A DNA stretch of 64,000 bases. Source: Siphonodentalium dalli (lineage: Eukaryota > Mollusca > Scaphopoda > Gadilida > Siphonodentaliidae). Position numbers and translations under genes: made by a program. The stretch's first letter is position 1. Each line of letters starts with the position of its first letter. Below are positions 45,509 through 57,704 of this stretch, in pieces. The stretch is taken from NCBI GenBank assembly GCA_032622095.1, contig CP136063.1, forward strand, positions 76,799,980 to 76,863,979, read 5' to 3'. Under the pieces are notes generated by a model, which saw nothing but the letters and a program-made list of their open reading frames with translations, was not told where the DNA came from and did no database searches.

Positions 45509-46409
45509 TATATATTTGTCTTACCACGGTGAATGAGAATCAGCCACTGATTTTGACTTTTGCGGCGATGCAGCACAGTAGTTCCATGGGATATGACATT
45601 AATAAGATTGGAATGACAGTGCTCGGCGAGATATCCTTCCTCGGATCCGGAACTCTAGGATTGGACTGGGTAATTGTTGGCTCATTGCCTTCATTTGGGA
45701 CAATACTCCGATATATACAGGATGTATAATGGCGATAAAAGGATTTTTGCGGTAATTTGTTGGGCTTCTAATATGAACACCATGCATATAGAAGCAACCA
45801 AACTGTCTGTTGGTGAGGGGGATTTCTAGTCTATGATATGTCATGATTATTTCGCTGCAGACATAGAGGTGATACCTCGTCAATAGCATGTCAATTATTT
45901 ACAGAGACAATGTTTGAGTGCAATCTTAGTAAATATGTACGAAATGCTATTATCGTAATCGCCGCTAATGGTGACTGGGGGTACATTAATTCGTCTAGAA
46001 CTCAGTAAGATTCAGCCTAATCTTCAATTACTCATAGTATAAAACTAATTAGAAACATTGAGAGGTCACCTGAATGACAATCCGCCAACAATCAGACAGT
46101 AGGATTCCTGTATACAAACAAAGTTTCAGAGGTTCAAATTATACATGATAATAATTTGTCCCGTCACAATTCAATTATTTATTTCACTCAAATCGTTGTG
46201 GTACAATGAACAGTGTATCTCATTTCTGTACAAAAATACAATTTGATGGTATCTGGTCTGCAATAATAGTATTTATATATGCCGTTGAGTCACTGAGGGA
46301 ACGTTTAAGCTTTCTAAGGAAAACAAATAATTGCAATCACAACCGTTTTTTATGACACAGGCATTGCAAAAATCCATAAAAGCATTCAGAATAAAAAATA
46401 AAAAATATC
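45509..46409. other. Non-coding, nothing recognised
   Basis: Opposing short ORFs at 45439-45889 overlap on both strands and show no family features. Confidence 0.4.
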
Positions 46410-46825
46410 TTAACCCTTTTATGCCGGGAGCTGCGCTGGCGCAACATTAAAGACCCTGTTCCAATGCATTCTCTTATATATGCGACTCGACCATAGGTCG
46501 CCTGGCATATATAAGAGAATGCATTGGCCTAACAATTGTTTTATAATTTTTTATCATCTATTATCATTTGTTATCATTTTGTCTTACTTTCTTTAACAAT
46601 TTTTATCATTTTGTCTTACATTCTTTATCATTTTTATCATTAGTTTTACATTCTTTAACAGTTTATCATTTTCTTTCATTTTTACTTACATTCTCTTAAC
46701 AATTATAAAAAAATAACATAAACTTTGTTAGGCCAATGCATCTCTTATATGTGCGAGGCGGCCTATGATAATGCATTGACACATGGTTTTCGCAAAAACT
46801 CAGGAGGCTCTAGTCATGAAAGGGT
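46410..46825 (+). mobile_element. Group A MITE, nearly complete
   Basis: Starts TTAACCCTTTTATGCCGGG and ends GTCATGAAAGGGT, but the right TTAA is changed to TCAC. Hairpin at about 46462-46530, T-rich array with TTTGTCTTACATTCTTTA-like units, and a second degenerate hairpin at about 46730-46780. Confidence 0.8.
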
Positions 46826-46974
46826 CACATGGGAACGCGCTTTATCATCTAACACCGTTTGGAAAGCGAACGTATGGACGCTCTTTATCAGAGACTATCA
46901 TTGACAATTTTGTTAGTCTGGGCAACTCTTGAAGATTTAATGTCGGAAAACAATCCATAATGTAACTGCTAACA

Positions 46975-47441
46975 TTAAAGGTACGATTGGCCTTGGCGGT
47001 GGGTATCCTGTGAAAATATATCCACCCGTCAAATACCGCCACAAACAGAAAGAACATCAAAATGTAGATAGACTTTGTACGTATACAAATAAGAAATATC
47101 GCATAAACAGTATGTTATGGTCATATGTTTGACCATTGTTATGTAAACAAAAGCATAAAACGTTACTTTTCTGGTGTTTGTTTATATTATGATGGTAAAC
47201 ATAAAGAGCGTTCTTTGTTGGTGAATACCTGATATGGAACTAATAAAGAGCGTTTATGCCATTTGTGTGTGATTAGCCAGTAGCATTGTGCTGTCTTCTG
47301 TAGGTCTTTGTGATAACATGCAGTTTACGCGATGGTCATGGTATATATGAACGGAACTGTATGTGTTTTAATGTTTTTCTGTTTACGGTGTTTGGAACAA
47401 ATATGAATATTTTCGACAATTAAGGCCGCACGTGCCTTTAA
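46975..47441 (+). mobile_element. Group C MITE, slightly deleted copy
   Basis: TTAA at both ends, with TTAAAGGTACGATTGGCC and GCCGCACGTGCCTTTAA. It lacks about 35 bp around the ACACAA...CTTGCTTAGG segment relative to the 43.5-kb copy. Confidence 0.87.
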
Positions 47442-47517
47442 TGAAGTATGTCCGAGTGGGAATATAGACTAAAAGGTCGTATTGGGAATTTTCGGTGTAT
47501 TTAAAATCCGATTAGCA

Positions 47518-48308
47518 CAGGGGCGGTGGAAGCTACAACAAAGTTGGGGGCACCATTTGTTTAATATACTACATGTATGAATTGAAAAACTTTTCAAATG
47601 TGCGCCAGCGCAAAGATTGTTTAGCATTATGTTATTCGTGACTACAATTATGAAAGTAGAAAACAAGAAATAGTTTAAATGATGCTACTATGCTACTCAC
47701 TTTTGCATCCAATGTGTGAAAGATGACTGATGACGTTGATACAACTTCTACAAACTAATAACGCATAATAACAAATTAGCTGAATTGATAAAATAGTAGT
47801 CAAGTTATTCCAATGAATACTCAGCATCAACTGATATTGTATATAGCATGTGATCCCATATCATGAGTTTGATCACCTTGGAATGAAATTGTATACCTAC
47901 CAAACACCAGGTTTGCAGTTTTATTGAAGACACTCAAATTTAAACCTTTGATGTGTATTGAATGTTATTTTAATTAGACAAGTTGCTGTGTCCAAGACAT
48001 GGCTCTGATGGTATCCTCAGAATGCCTGAGATATACAAAGAACTCAAAGTCTGCAGTAAAATTCCCAGAGGGCAATTAAACAGATACAGTGTCAATATTG
48101 ACCAAGAGATTAACTTGCTATATTGCTATCCATAGCCATAATGGCATAATTGATAAGATTAAACACATGTGTCTACTAATGGAATGTTTCTTGGGAATAA
48201 AAAATGATTTCCTCCAATGTATTTAATATTGGAATATTATGTACCCATAAATGGGGGAAAACTGTGGGGGGCGCATGCCACATGTGCCCATCGACTCCGC
48301 CGCCACTG
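47518..48308. mobile_element. hAT-like non-autonomous element with perfect 8-bp target duplication
   Basis: The element starts CAGGGGCGG and ends CCGCCACTG, and is flanked on both sides by GATTAGCA (47510-47517 and 48309-48316). An 8-bp duplication with CAGnGGCG ends fits hAT superfamily elements. The 791-bp interior is AT-rich and lacks any transposase, so the copy depended on an enzyme elsewhere. Confidence 0.85.
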
Positions 48309-48499
48309 GATTAGCAAATATTTACAGGCTTTCTGGTGAATGAGAAACGTTCAGTAATAAGTCGTAGTGGTTGCAATAATTTGAAGTATTAGTTGCTTTA
48401 ACCTGGGACTAATATTAGTCCCAATTTTAACTGAATTCTGAGGTGGTACATTCATAAAACCAATATTTTTCATATATTCCTAAAAATATTATTTTAAGG

Positions 48500-48533
48500 G
48501 CGTTACCATCTCTGACTATGGTTTTCTTGTACA
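48500..48533 (+). repeat. Terminal fragment of the 11.34/55.23 kb dispersed repeat
   Basis: GCGTTACCATCTCTGACTAT followed by GGTTTTCTTGTAC matches the last ~35 bp of that repeat only. Confidence 0.55.
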
Positions 48534-49690
48534 GTTATATAGCGTCAGTAATCAATGATTGCTAATCATACACATACAAATACACCCACGCACCCACCAC
48601 TATCGGCATTACAACACGCGCTAATGTACGACCATTCCACCGAGGTCTTAAAATATTCAAATCATCCCGTTCGCTATCTGCGTAATCCACTATTCGTCTT
48701 ATCTTATGAACTCCCAACAGCTGTCACTTTGATTCGTTCGCCACACACACACCAGCGAAGTTAATTCATTCGCTATCCTCATTTATTCTAATGACCGTTT
48801 AATTCCGCGTTCATTTTTGAAACGTTTCTGATACGCAGTACCACACGCAGCGAGAACACTAAACCTAATTGAAAATATGTTACAGCACACATATAAGACG
48901 AATGGACACTGCATTACTGCGTATACTATTTGTGGTTGTCACGAAACATACAATAAAACACATAAAAACGCGTATCCAAGGGGTTAACTAGAAAGTACAT
49001 ATAATCATGTCGTAAATTTTCGGCATCTCGTGTAACTTAGTGTAAGCTATACATTATAACCAACCGTTTATAGAAAAAGGTCAGTCAGACTCGAGTGTAG
49101 ATCACCGCTCTGCGTGTTATCGACGTTGAATGCGAAATGCTCTTTTATCTTGATCACAATTATTTGGGACAACATGAGATATTCTTTTTTCACTATTGTG
49201 TCGTGGGAGACGGGTTGTGAGTGCCATTGCACCCACGCAAACTGCAAGACAGAGTTCAGTCCCCTCTATATGCTGGTATGACACTGCCAACACGCATACA
49301 TAATGTATTAATTCTAATATTTGTTTTATTTAAGAATGTTGACAGATCAGTTGCTCAGAATAATGCATAATGCATTGTAACCGACATATGTCGTAAATAT
49401 AAAAGGGAATGAACTCTGCCTTTTTTGCAGTTTGACACCCATGTCCAATTTACGGGTGTTAACATATGCTGCGGTCACAACAGTTTCTGTCAAAATGCGA
49501 AAGTTGATTAAGAACAGTGTAACACTATGGCAAAAGTCAACTAGTTTAGAACAATCTCCACATGTTAACAATATATTTTGAGTGGAATGGTATTTATTGT
49601 CCATGCACGAGATATAGCCATTTGTGTTATATGCTAAGCTATCAAATAGAAGCATGTTTGCGTCAGATTAAAACCGTTATTCGTCAAGTG
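48534..49690. other. Non-coding, nothing recognised
   Basis: No gene or repeat family seen. The ORF at 49347-49655 (minus) is short and unrecognised. Confidence 0.4.
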
Positions 49691-49710
49691 AGATATCGAT
49701 TTCTACCACC

Positions 49711-49845
49711 CCTACACATGTTCGCACAGCTAGGAAGCCCGTGTGGAATAGCTGGGTGAGATTTCCCTGTCTCCCTCCCCTACACATTTTAGCACAGGAA
49801 GCCCGTGTGGGATAGCTGTGGGTGAGATTTCCCTGTCTCACACAA
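49711..49845 (+). repeat. Tandem duplication of a ~66-bp unit
   Basis: Two copies run from CTACACAT through AGGAAGCCCGTGTGG to GGGTGAGATTTCCCTGTCTC, starting near 49711 and 49778. The GGGTGAGATTT word recurs in the palindrome at 50641-50793. Confidence 0.75.
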
Positions 49846-49879
49846 CACGTGACCAGCTGTCTCACCCTACCCACGTGAC

Positions 49880-50640
49880 TACTTTACCTATTTAGTTAAA
49901 AGCCGGAACTATTTTAACAATCAGTCACCATGTTTTGTGTCAACTAAAGCAATGGCGACCAACCAGTTACGCTTCACGTTTCAAGTAAATAAATACGGAA
50001 GAATTCGTGGACGCTAATGCAAATGGAGATTAGCCTCCATCGTGTTAAACACGAAGAACCTTGACATAACCTCAATTGCAGACGCAGAGTTGCATAACAT
50101 GCAATATAAACGACTAATTGTGCGAAAATATTTCATCAAACGTAAGGCCAAAAAGCGAAACTGGCATTACTTGCACATTTCGTTACACGTAAACAATAGC
50201 CGCTTCACAAATGACGAACGAAATAGTTCCACATTCGAACAGTTGTCATCTTTGCAAATCGTCGAATACGTCTAACAAACATTTGTCTGTCATATATAAA
50301 CATGTTTCCTTTTATAATGGTACCGATATGGACATTTCCCATGACAAACACGATTAGTCTAGTTGCATATATACTTCATATCAATACGCGCGTTCCTCGG
50401 AATCAGTACAGGTGCAATGATGTGACGTATTCGTGTCGCTTTCACATGGCCATGTCGATTTCTCTCTAACGGATTAACCCTGGTGCGCACGGTCAAGGCT
50501 TTGGTATATACCGAAATCATCCCAGATAATATCACGAATATCGCATCAGTTTTCTCCCCAGATTTAACTCTGCGAAGCTACTGGAATGTGCCAAAGATTG
50601 GTATAAAACAAAAAGCGGAATGAGGCTCTTGGGTGAAAGA
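49880..50640. other. Non-coding or undetermined
   Basis: Short open stretches at 49951-50016 and 50042-50275 have some coding-like composition, but no family and no splice context that I can defend. Confidence 0.3.
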
Positions 50641-50793
50641 TTATCCATCATGACCTGGGATGTGGGCATGGAAAAATCTCACCCTCGGGGCCAGATATTT
50701 GGTCCGGACACTCGGCAAGCCTCGTGTCCAGCCCAAATATCTGGCCTCTCGGGTGAGATTTTTCCATCCCACACCCCAGGTCATTATGGATAA
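50641..50793. repeat. 153-bp imperfect palindrome
   Basis: Outer arms TTATCCATCATGACCTGGGA and its near complement ending at 50793 pair with few mismatches around a centre near 50717. Inner arms contain GGCCAGATATTTGG and CCAAATATCTGGCC. Probably a hairpin MITE; the flanks show no clear target duplication. Confidence 0.82.
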
Positions 50794-51110
50794 TATTAAT
50801 TTCACTCGTATCCATCCGCGATCAAATGAAAAGTGATTCGGTAATATATGAGTTAACATCGCTTCGCCACATTGAACTATAGAGTTACTTTCCCTTCATC
50901 TTGAACATGTAATAAATGATCAATTAATTTGTTCTGTTAAACATACCGATGTTAGCCCCTTTATTCCACAACCAACCTGTCTGAAACATTGAACTATTTG
51001 TATATGCACATGCTCATTACCAGGCTGTGTTTGGGTATACAAATTTACACTTTTTACTCTCCTTTCCAGTTGAGCCATGGGTCAACTGAGGGGAGCATAT
51101 AATAAACAGA

Positions 51111-51205
51111 ATATCTACACGTTTTGGTTGGATATGGTAATTGTCTCATTTGTTTTGTCATCACGAATGAGACAATTCCCATATCCAACCAAAAAGTGTA
51201 GATAT
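51111..51205. repeat. 95-bp hairpin
   Basis: ATATCTACACGTTTTGGTTG and the matching right arm ending GTGTAGATAT pair over about 40 bp with one or two mismatches. The inner stem is AATTGTCTCATT/AATGAGACAATT. Confidence 0.85.
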
Positions 51206-53060
51206 CCTCTATCTATCCAGAAGAAAAGAGAAATAACTTTCAAATTTACGCATTGCATTTCAATATGTTATGTATGTGTCGTCGGTTGGTGTAACGCACA
51301 CACACCAGATACCGAACAAGTGCGAGTTGATTGTGGTTTTTAATTATGCCCACCCAAATTAAACTTAGTTATTATTTGCTTTTCTACAATTCTACAATTC
51401 TCTGGATTAAAATAGATCGATACATCAATGAAAGACTTATATATAAACTAACAATGTGCCACAGAAATAAGTATACTGAACTTAACTGAAGTAATAAAAG
51501 TCATTACACTGGGAGGATAAATGATCTCACTTTTGCTACAGCGTGTAACAATAAAGAATGTTCGTTGTCTATATTATAAGTATCACTAGCTGAAACAGGC
51601 TCCATTCGGGGGCCTTTATTCAGTGTCGGATGGGGGTCTGCGGTCCCTTTGTGCACTTCGCACACATTTACATCTTAAACAGCCGCGGCCCGGTTGTGCG
51701 CTTCGCGCATATTTTGATCGTTTAAACATTTTGATTTAAAAACAAATTAAAACATTAAAAACAAATTTACACATTTCTAATTTATTTTTTGGTCAAACGG
51801 ACATGGCTCACAAGGTCCGAGTGGGTGGGGTCAAAGCCAACACTCGCAGGTTTTACCAATGCCATGTAATTTGTTTCCAAATCCTGGTTTAGCGACAAAT
51901 TATGAATACCAAAATGAGTTTATATAAGTTCTCATGCTTATAAACTGGACCATAATAGAGCATTAATCAAGGGAAGTTTCATTATTTACTTTTGTGCATA
52001 CAGGACAAAACTTGCGTTCTCGGGGTGGTGGGTCCAAAAATTAATAACCAAAAGATGTCAACCTTGCATCCCGGATTTCCCCCAGAATCCACCCCTGGTT
52101 GATACACGTCCTTTTCCAACACACTCAATGTTGTTATGCATACTCTTTGGTGTGCATATAACTATTTGTTGTCTCAGTTTCATTTCATGATGTCGCCCCC
52201 ATTGTGAATCATTTCTCCCCATGGTTCGACCGTACACCATGCGAAACAAGACATAATATGGAAGGAGGCCGTGACTTCACATGCCAAACTGTGCATCACG
52301 TTGAGATAAATCAGGAGTGGGGATCAGGGCTGCATGTGGGGGCTATAGCAATAATCTGCAAATGTGAGCCCGGTATAGTTCCGGATCATACAGCCCTGCC
52401 CGTCCTGTCGGGGATCGAAGCCCCTGCATCAGAGAAATCATGGCGACATCATGTATTGGTATAAACACACACCAAGAGAACGCTGCTAATGATTTAAACA
52501 GAACGTCCACCATATTGGTTATCGCGCGAACAATTATGTTAAGTGGCCTGGCGACATCGTCCAGTTAACTGTTCCCTGAGCATTCCAACTTGATTGAGTG
52601 TAGTCGAACATACTGATTGGGGTGTCAGTGGACAAATATTACACCATATTTTAGTCCCAAGTAATGTTTTACTCTTATTGCCGTTATACATCCGTTATAA
52701 CATGTCGTAAAATATGACATCTGAAGTACGCAAAATAACTCGCACCGAATCATTCACAGATAAGCACACGGAAATGATTCAGCCATCGAGGGCCATCGAG
52801 GGTCACTACAAGTACATAATGATTTAGATTTCATTTTGTATGCAAACAGATGACAACGCTGTGTTCGAACGTTGACAATGGTTATGCTGTATTGTAGTTA
52901 CATATACATATAATTATGTAAAATTACATGCGACCACAAAGGCGTTATGTAATAACCGCGTGTATGGGAAGGAAGTTGGACACAAACGACATAATAAATA
53001 TATTCAACAGTTCATCAACTATTTTTAAATATGTGAGAACCAACAATATATAGATACACG
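51206..53060. other. Non-coding; isolated MITE ends
   Basis: AAACGGACATGGCTCA at about 51795-51810 is an isolated group D end. No gene recognised. The open stretch 52204-52464 has no family that I know. A GGGGCTTCGATCCCCG-like word near 52409-52424 (minus) resembles a B box but lacks an A box. Confidence 0.35.
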
Positions 53061-53061
53061 A

Positions 53062-53122
53062 AGTGCACTGACACGTGATATTTAATGCTGCACCAGGGCA
53101 GCTCCCGTCGTGGCAGGGTTAA
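53062..53122 (-). mobile_element. Solo right end of a group A MITE
   Basis: AATGCTGCACCAGGGCAGCT continuing to a GGCAGGGTTAA end matches the right terminus of the 34979-35477 element. No left end or hairpin accompanies it. Confidence 0.6.
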
Positions 53123-53324
53123 ATTTGTTCAAGCTTGATAGATGACCAATTTGACCATTATTTTGATATTTCCACTGCAATAAATCTATCGGCAAATGAC
53201 TGTATTCACAAATATGCATACAGATGTTCTCACCAGTGATTGATATGCGGTTAAAGCATTGCGAACGGGGCCTTTTAATCATCGTTCAAATAGCTCTCAG
53301 TCCAAGCCGAGTTTATATTATCCA

Positions 53325-53912
53325 TTAAAGGGGTACTGTACTGGATTAATAAATAGAGGATCTCACATGAGTTTCTATTTTATACGGAATTTATCAACCG
53401 AGTTCACTAAATTCGATTTGAGCCGAGGTTTACCGAGGCTCAAATAGAATTTAGTGGACGAGGTTGATAAATTACGTATAAAATAGGACGAGTGTGAGAT
53501 ACTTTTTATCACATGATCAAATAAACGCGAAGCAATGCGAAATATCCATCGAAAACAACGATAAAAACCGCAGCGATCACAAGTCATTTGAAGAACGATG
53601 TGACGTCATCGCACGCGCTGATATTAAACGTGTCTCTTATCGATAATTATGAAACTGCTTTTATGGGCAAATTATGTGATAAATTCATTTTCATCATAGT
53701 TACCATGTTGTTTGCATTGTTCATATTGCACATGGTGTATTTTTCACTAATCCATGGCTCAAATTCGTTCATTTGTTGTATATATTCTGTTGAGTATAAA
53801 ATAGTAGGGGCGAAAATGCAAGGGGTGTCCGGAAAATTTGTGGAATATTAAGTTGAATATAAAAGGAGATGGTACAAACAATAGCCGAATTTAGTGTACA
53901 GTAACCCTTTAA
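53325..53912. mobile_element. Group J MITE, TTAA both ends, with internal hairpin
   Basis: The ends are TTAAAGGGGTACTGTAC and GTACAGTAACCCTTTAA, with TTAA at both junctions, 588 bp. An internal hairpin at about 53353-53505 has arms around CTATTTTATACGGAATTTAT and its inverse, followed by TTTATCACATGATC. The 87-codon stretch at 53588-53851 inside it shows no transposase motif. Confidence 0.82.
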
Positions 53913-53929
53913 GAATAAGATAACGCAAT

Positions 53930-54002
53930 TTTAAGCGCGAAATGTCACAATAACATCGCAAGCGGTGCGCTTAATGTACCACTTATTTTGGCTGGTACTG
54001 TA
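53930..54002 (-). mobile_element. Right end of the CAGTACCAGTC Tc1-like element
   Basis: GCGCTTAATGTACCACTTAT followed by TTTGGCTGGTACTG, then TA, matches the right end of 9158-9587. The left end was not found; it may have been lost when neighbouring elements inserted. Confidence 0.6.
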
Positions 54003-54084
54003 GTTTGTCGTTCATAACCTAGCACACCACTGCCCTCTTCGACGAATTGCCGTCAAAATTCCCAGGAAAAATTGACAGCGCGTG

Positions 54085-54268
54085 AATGTAACCTTACCGT
54101 GGGTATAATGTAACCTTACCGCGGGTATAATGTAACCTTACCGTGGGTATAATGTAACCTTACAGCGGGTATAATGTAACCTTACCGTGGGTATAATGTA
54201 ACCTTACCGCGGGTATAATGTAACCTTACCGCGGGTATAATGTAACCTTACCGCGGGTATAATGTAAC
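54085..54268 (+). repeat. 22-bp tandem repeat, ~8.4 copies
   Basis: The unit is AATGTAACCTTACCGCGGGTAT, recurring every 22 bp from 54085 to 54261 plus 8 bp. Units differ mainly at CCGTGGG versus CCGCGGG, with one CAGCGGG. Confidence 0.95.
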
Positions 54269-55232
54269 GCTTTATATACTAAATGGATTCTCCCACCTGT
54301 TTATATGAGCATACATTGGAAAGGTTTATCATTAGTCTGGAGTGGTGTTAAGGAATAATTGAACAGACGACATACAGGCCAAAAGATAAAAGCAATTCAG
54401 AAGAATTCATTTTCATTGAAAGGAAATGTGCAGATACATGTAATAAGATGAACAAAACTTGCTATTTTTGACCTTAGTTTCTGAACATTTCCTAAGGAAC
54501 TACTCATCAACGAATATTTAATACAGGAAGGGTTAAGGTTGGAAACCACCACGCAAGTGGTTTTAACTCCTCCGTGAGATATCGGTCTAGTAGCTTGTCC
54601 GTGTTGTGCAATCGGTAAATCATGTTAGCCTTCCATTAATTTCATAATAATTTGCTTACCATTTAATGTCCTCAAAAATGGATTCCGTGATGTGATTTTA
54701 TTGGCAATAGCATGTCCAATATTGCTACTAATGGTCGTTATAAATAACAATTAGGCTTAATATTTCCATCAAGCCACCACTCACCTTGGCTGCCGCGTCG
54801 ACTTGGCATCATGAATTATCATTAAACATGCTTTATTTAGTTTGGTATATGTTTACCATGTTTCGCTATCGTGATGTAATACCGGTTTAATGTCAAAACA
54901 GAACTATGCGTCATTATTGGAGTATTTGCCCGATTTATAGTTTGGGTTGTGCCATTTACTCCACTAAACGTAGAAGGCAGATACGTGTATATATTAGATG
55001 TCAAATAATGGAGGGCGATACCATTTTGGGAAGTACCAAAACTGATGTTGGATCCCATATCTTGAGTAAAAATAGCTCTGGAAGTTGTAGCAACTGGTTC
55101 TTGTTCCAACCGGCGCCAAGAATACAAATCCGTTATATCAGTACATGATCATATACCTGCGGATCTGTCAATTCCCTTTTTTTGTGTTTCTGATGTCGGG
55201 AATACGTTAATAATTCAACGACTAGCTCATTT
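54269..55232. other. Non-coding, nothing recognised
   Basis: Opposing ORFs at 54837-55148 overlap on both strands without family features. Confidence 0.4.
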
Positions 55233-55727
55233 CGCGATCCGCGTGTATACTAATATAGAGATTATTGTTTCGCTTGGGCGCTGGGGTTTTATTTATAGAA
55301 ATGGGAATTTTTTGGACGGATTTAAAAGTCGAACTGCGACCCGGATGGGCGAGTTCGGTAAAAGGTGTAGTTGGGAATTGCAATTTCGTCTATTGTCCTT
55401 TACAGTATTATGTCAATAATGTTGATTTTTGGTTTGTGACAAGCTATTTCAATTACAAATAAAAGAAATGAAAAAGATAATTTGTAAGTCTTATATTTCA
55501 ACTTTTATAGACATTTTTCGTTGTGCAACCCACTGAGGGTTGTGGTCGGAGACGGCCGAGTCGGCCGCCGGTTCGTTAATTAAGTGCTGGTTGTTATTGT
55601 TATTTTAACGGAATTATGAGTTGGTCATTCGCGAAACCAATCTATTTTATATTCTATAATTACAATCATGGGTATATAATATATGATCTTGAGCGCGTTA
55701 CCATTTCTAATTATGGTTTTCTTGTAT
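55233..55727 (+). repeat. Dispersed repeat, copy 2 of 3, interrupted by a 173-bp insertion
   Basis: It matches 11341-11690 in order from CCGCGTGTATACTAAT to a TTATGGTTTTCTTGTA end. At 55479-55651 it carries extra sequence absent from copy 1, where AAAAAGAT runs straight into TTCTATAATTACAATC. No clear target duplication flanks the insertion. Confidence 0.75.
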
Positions 55728-57200
55728 CTACACTAAGAGACGATGGCTTCTCATTCGACATAGAATCTGTTTACCCAGCAGCAATGTATACAACAACGTT
55801 ATTGAATGTTTATGTGACGGCAAATGCCAAAAATGCGTTAATTGGTATCGAGACGAAAATGCTCTTGCATACGAAGCAAAAATGGTTCCCCAGACAGTTA
55901 GAAAGTCCATTATATGAGTGGTGTGAACACTGACGCGAATAATATAATTTCAACGCCTGTTTATTAGTGTGGCTGGTTGGTGTCTCGAAGATTCTCATGA
56001 GGGTGAAATTAAATGTTATTAACCTGGGGAATTTGCGTGCGAATCTACCAACCAATTGAGTTTCTGTCATTTCGCTGTGCCGCCTAACGGAACTGGATAA
56101 CATATTTGTGCTGCTATGGGATTGACACTGAGTGGTGCCCGTCGCATTTATCAGCAATCCCATGTGCATTGAGATCGCGTGCATCACGAGCCCAGTGCGA
56201 CCGGGTCGTAAATCGAACATACCGTGATCGAACAACCGATGACCCCACAATTTACAACAAGACCGGAAACCAAATATGTCAGCATCTATCGATTCCATTG
56301 GTCCACGGACTGAAAACAAACCGAAACCTATACTTATGTCGTTATCCGTTTGTTTTTAAGTTATAGTGCCCGTCGGCATTTTACTGTTTTATGCGTTCGC
56401 TATATTTCTCTCTCAGTTGTTATATAAGAATTGAATGTAGTTGGTTCGGGCGTGTGTGAGGGTGTGAGTGTGTGTGTGAGGGTGTGTGTGTTGGGGTGTG
56501 CGTGTGCGTGCACGTGTGAGGGTGGGTGTGCGTTTTATGGGAATACGGCGACGTGGGCGTTGGGCCACATTGTGTGAACTGCGAAGCAGTGCACCAAAAC
56601 GACCAAAGCGCCATATCCACAATAACACACACGCACTACATTCATTTCTTATATTTATATAGCTTTTTTATGATGTATTCTCATAAAAAATGAGTGCATT
56701 CATATTTATTTTTACAAAATTTGCCGAGAAATTGAGACTAGCCCATGCTCATTTCCAAGTACTTAGCAACGATCAATTGATCAATATAAATAACTGGCTT
56801 CTGATAAAATTCGGCTGAACTTTGAAAAGCACGCACAATTATTTGTCAAGGCTGAGGACAGTTATGATAAAGTTTCTTAGGTTGGGGAAAATTATGATAA
56901 GATTACACCGTGACACAGGTTCATAAAATACACATATATTAAATGCTCATACATTTCTTTCCCCAGTTCCTACGTTAAAGCGTAACGAAAAAAATCTAGA
57001 AATCTAACGATGTTCACCTCATTAATGAACCAACATGTTAATAACAGTTATGGGTGACATCAGATACTTCAGGGGTTAACATAACTTAGTAGCTGACCTG
57101 AAAATAGATCAGGTTTTCCCAACGACTTTCAAAGTCACAACGACTTGTCCAATCAAAGCGCGTTTCATATAATAAAACAGTTATCGTAGTTTCTTGGGTG
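55728..57200. other. Non-coding; GT-rich low-complexity tract
   Basis: A GTGTGAGG/GTGTGTG tract lies at about 56450-56532. The minus-strand ORFs there (His/Thr-rich) are low-complexity by-products. The 55810-56319 minus-strand stretch is open for 169 codons but matches no family I recognise. Confidence 0.35.
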
Positions 57201-57225
57201 AGACGAGGAATTGTCAGCCATTGGA

Positions 57226-57268
57226 AGTCAATATTCACCTCGACCGACGGCCTTGGTGAATATTGACG
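57226..57268. repeat. Small hairpin
   Basis: GTCAATATTCACC at about 57226 pairs with GGTGAATATTGAC ending near 57268, with a short GC-containing loop. Confidence 0.7.
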
Positions 57269-57704
57269 ACTGCGATAATTGTATATTAATGGCCTCTTCT
57301 AGTATTTAATTTCACAAACTAACGGTCAATGATTTTGGCAAAACTGGACAGGTTTATGGCAAACGGGAGATCAATGAAACCCGGGTAACTTTATCACACT
57401 AAAATCAATACGACGAAAACGACAAATTCAGTTATATCTATAAGACAATTTCGGGAATGAGACCCTATGTTTAAAGTTAGACTGGACGCCTACAGGTCGA
57501 TCAGTTCAAGGCCAATAGCAAAAAGATTTATATGGAATTATTATTGGTATTATTATCATACACGAGATAAACATCTGCACATAATTCTGTCAAAAGTGTT
57601 TTAAAATACAGAGTTATAATGGCAAATGATTTAACGGTCTTAAAAATTGCCACGTTTTCTGACTCGGTTCATAAAAGCTAATTGGTGAAAACATATTTCC
57701 GACT

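Noticed and set aside
55810-56319. 169-codon minus-strand open stretch
   Set aside because: No recognisable domain, overlapped by other open frames on the opposite strand, and no splice or start context. Treated as chance.
56413-56632. His/Thr/Pro-rich minus-strand ORFs
   Set aside because: They translate the GT-rich low-complexity tract at 56450-56532.
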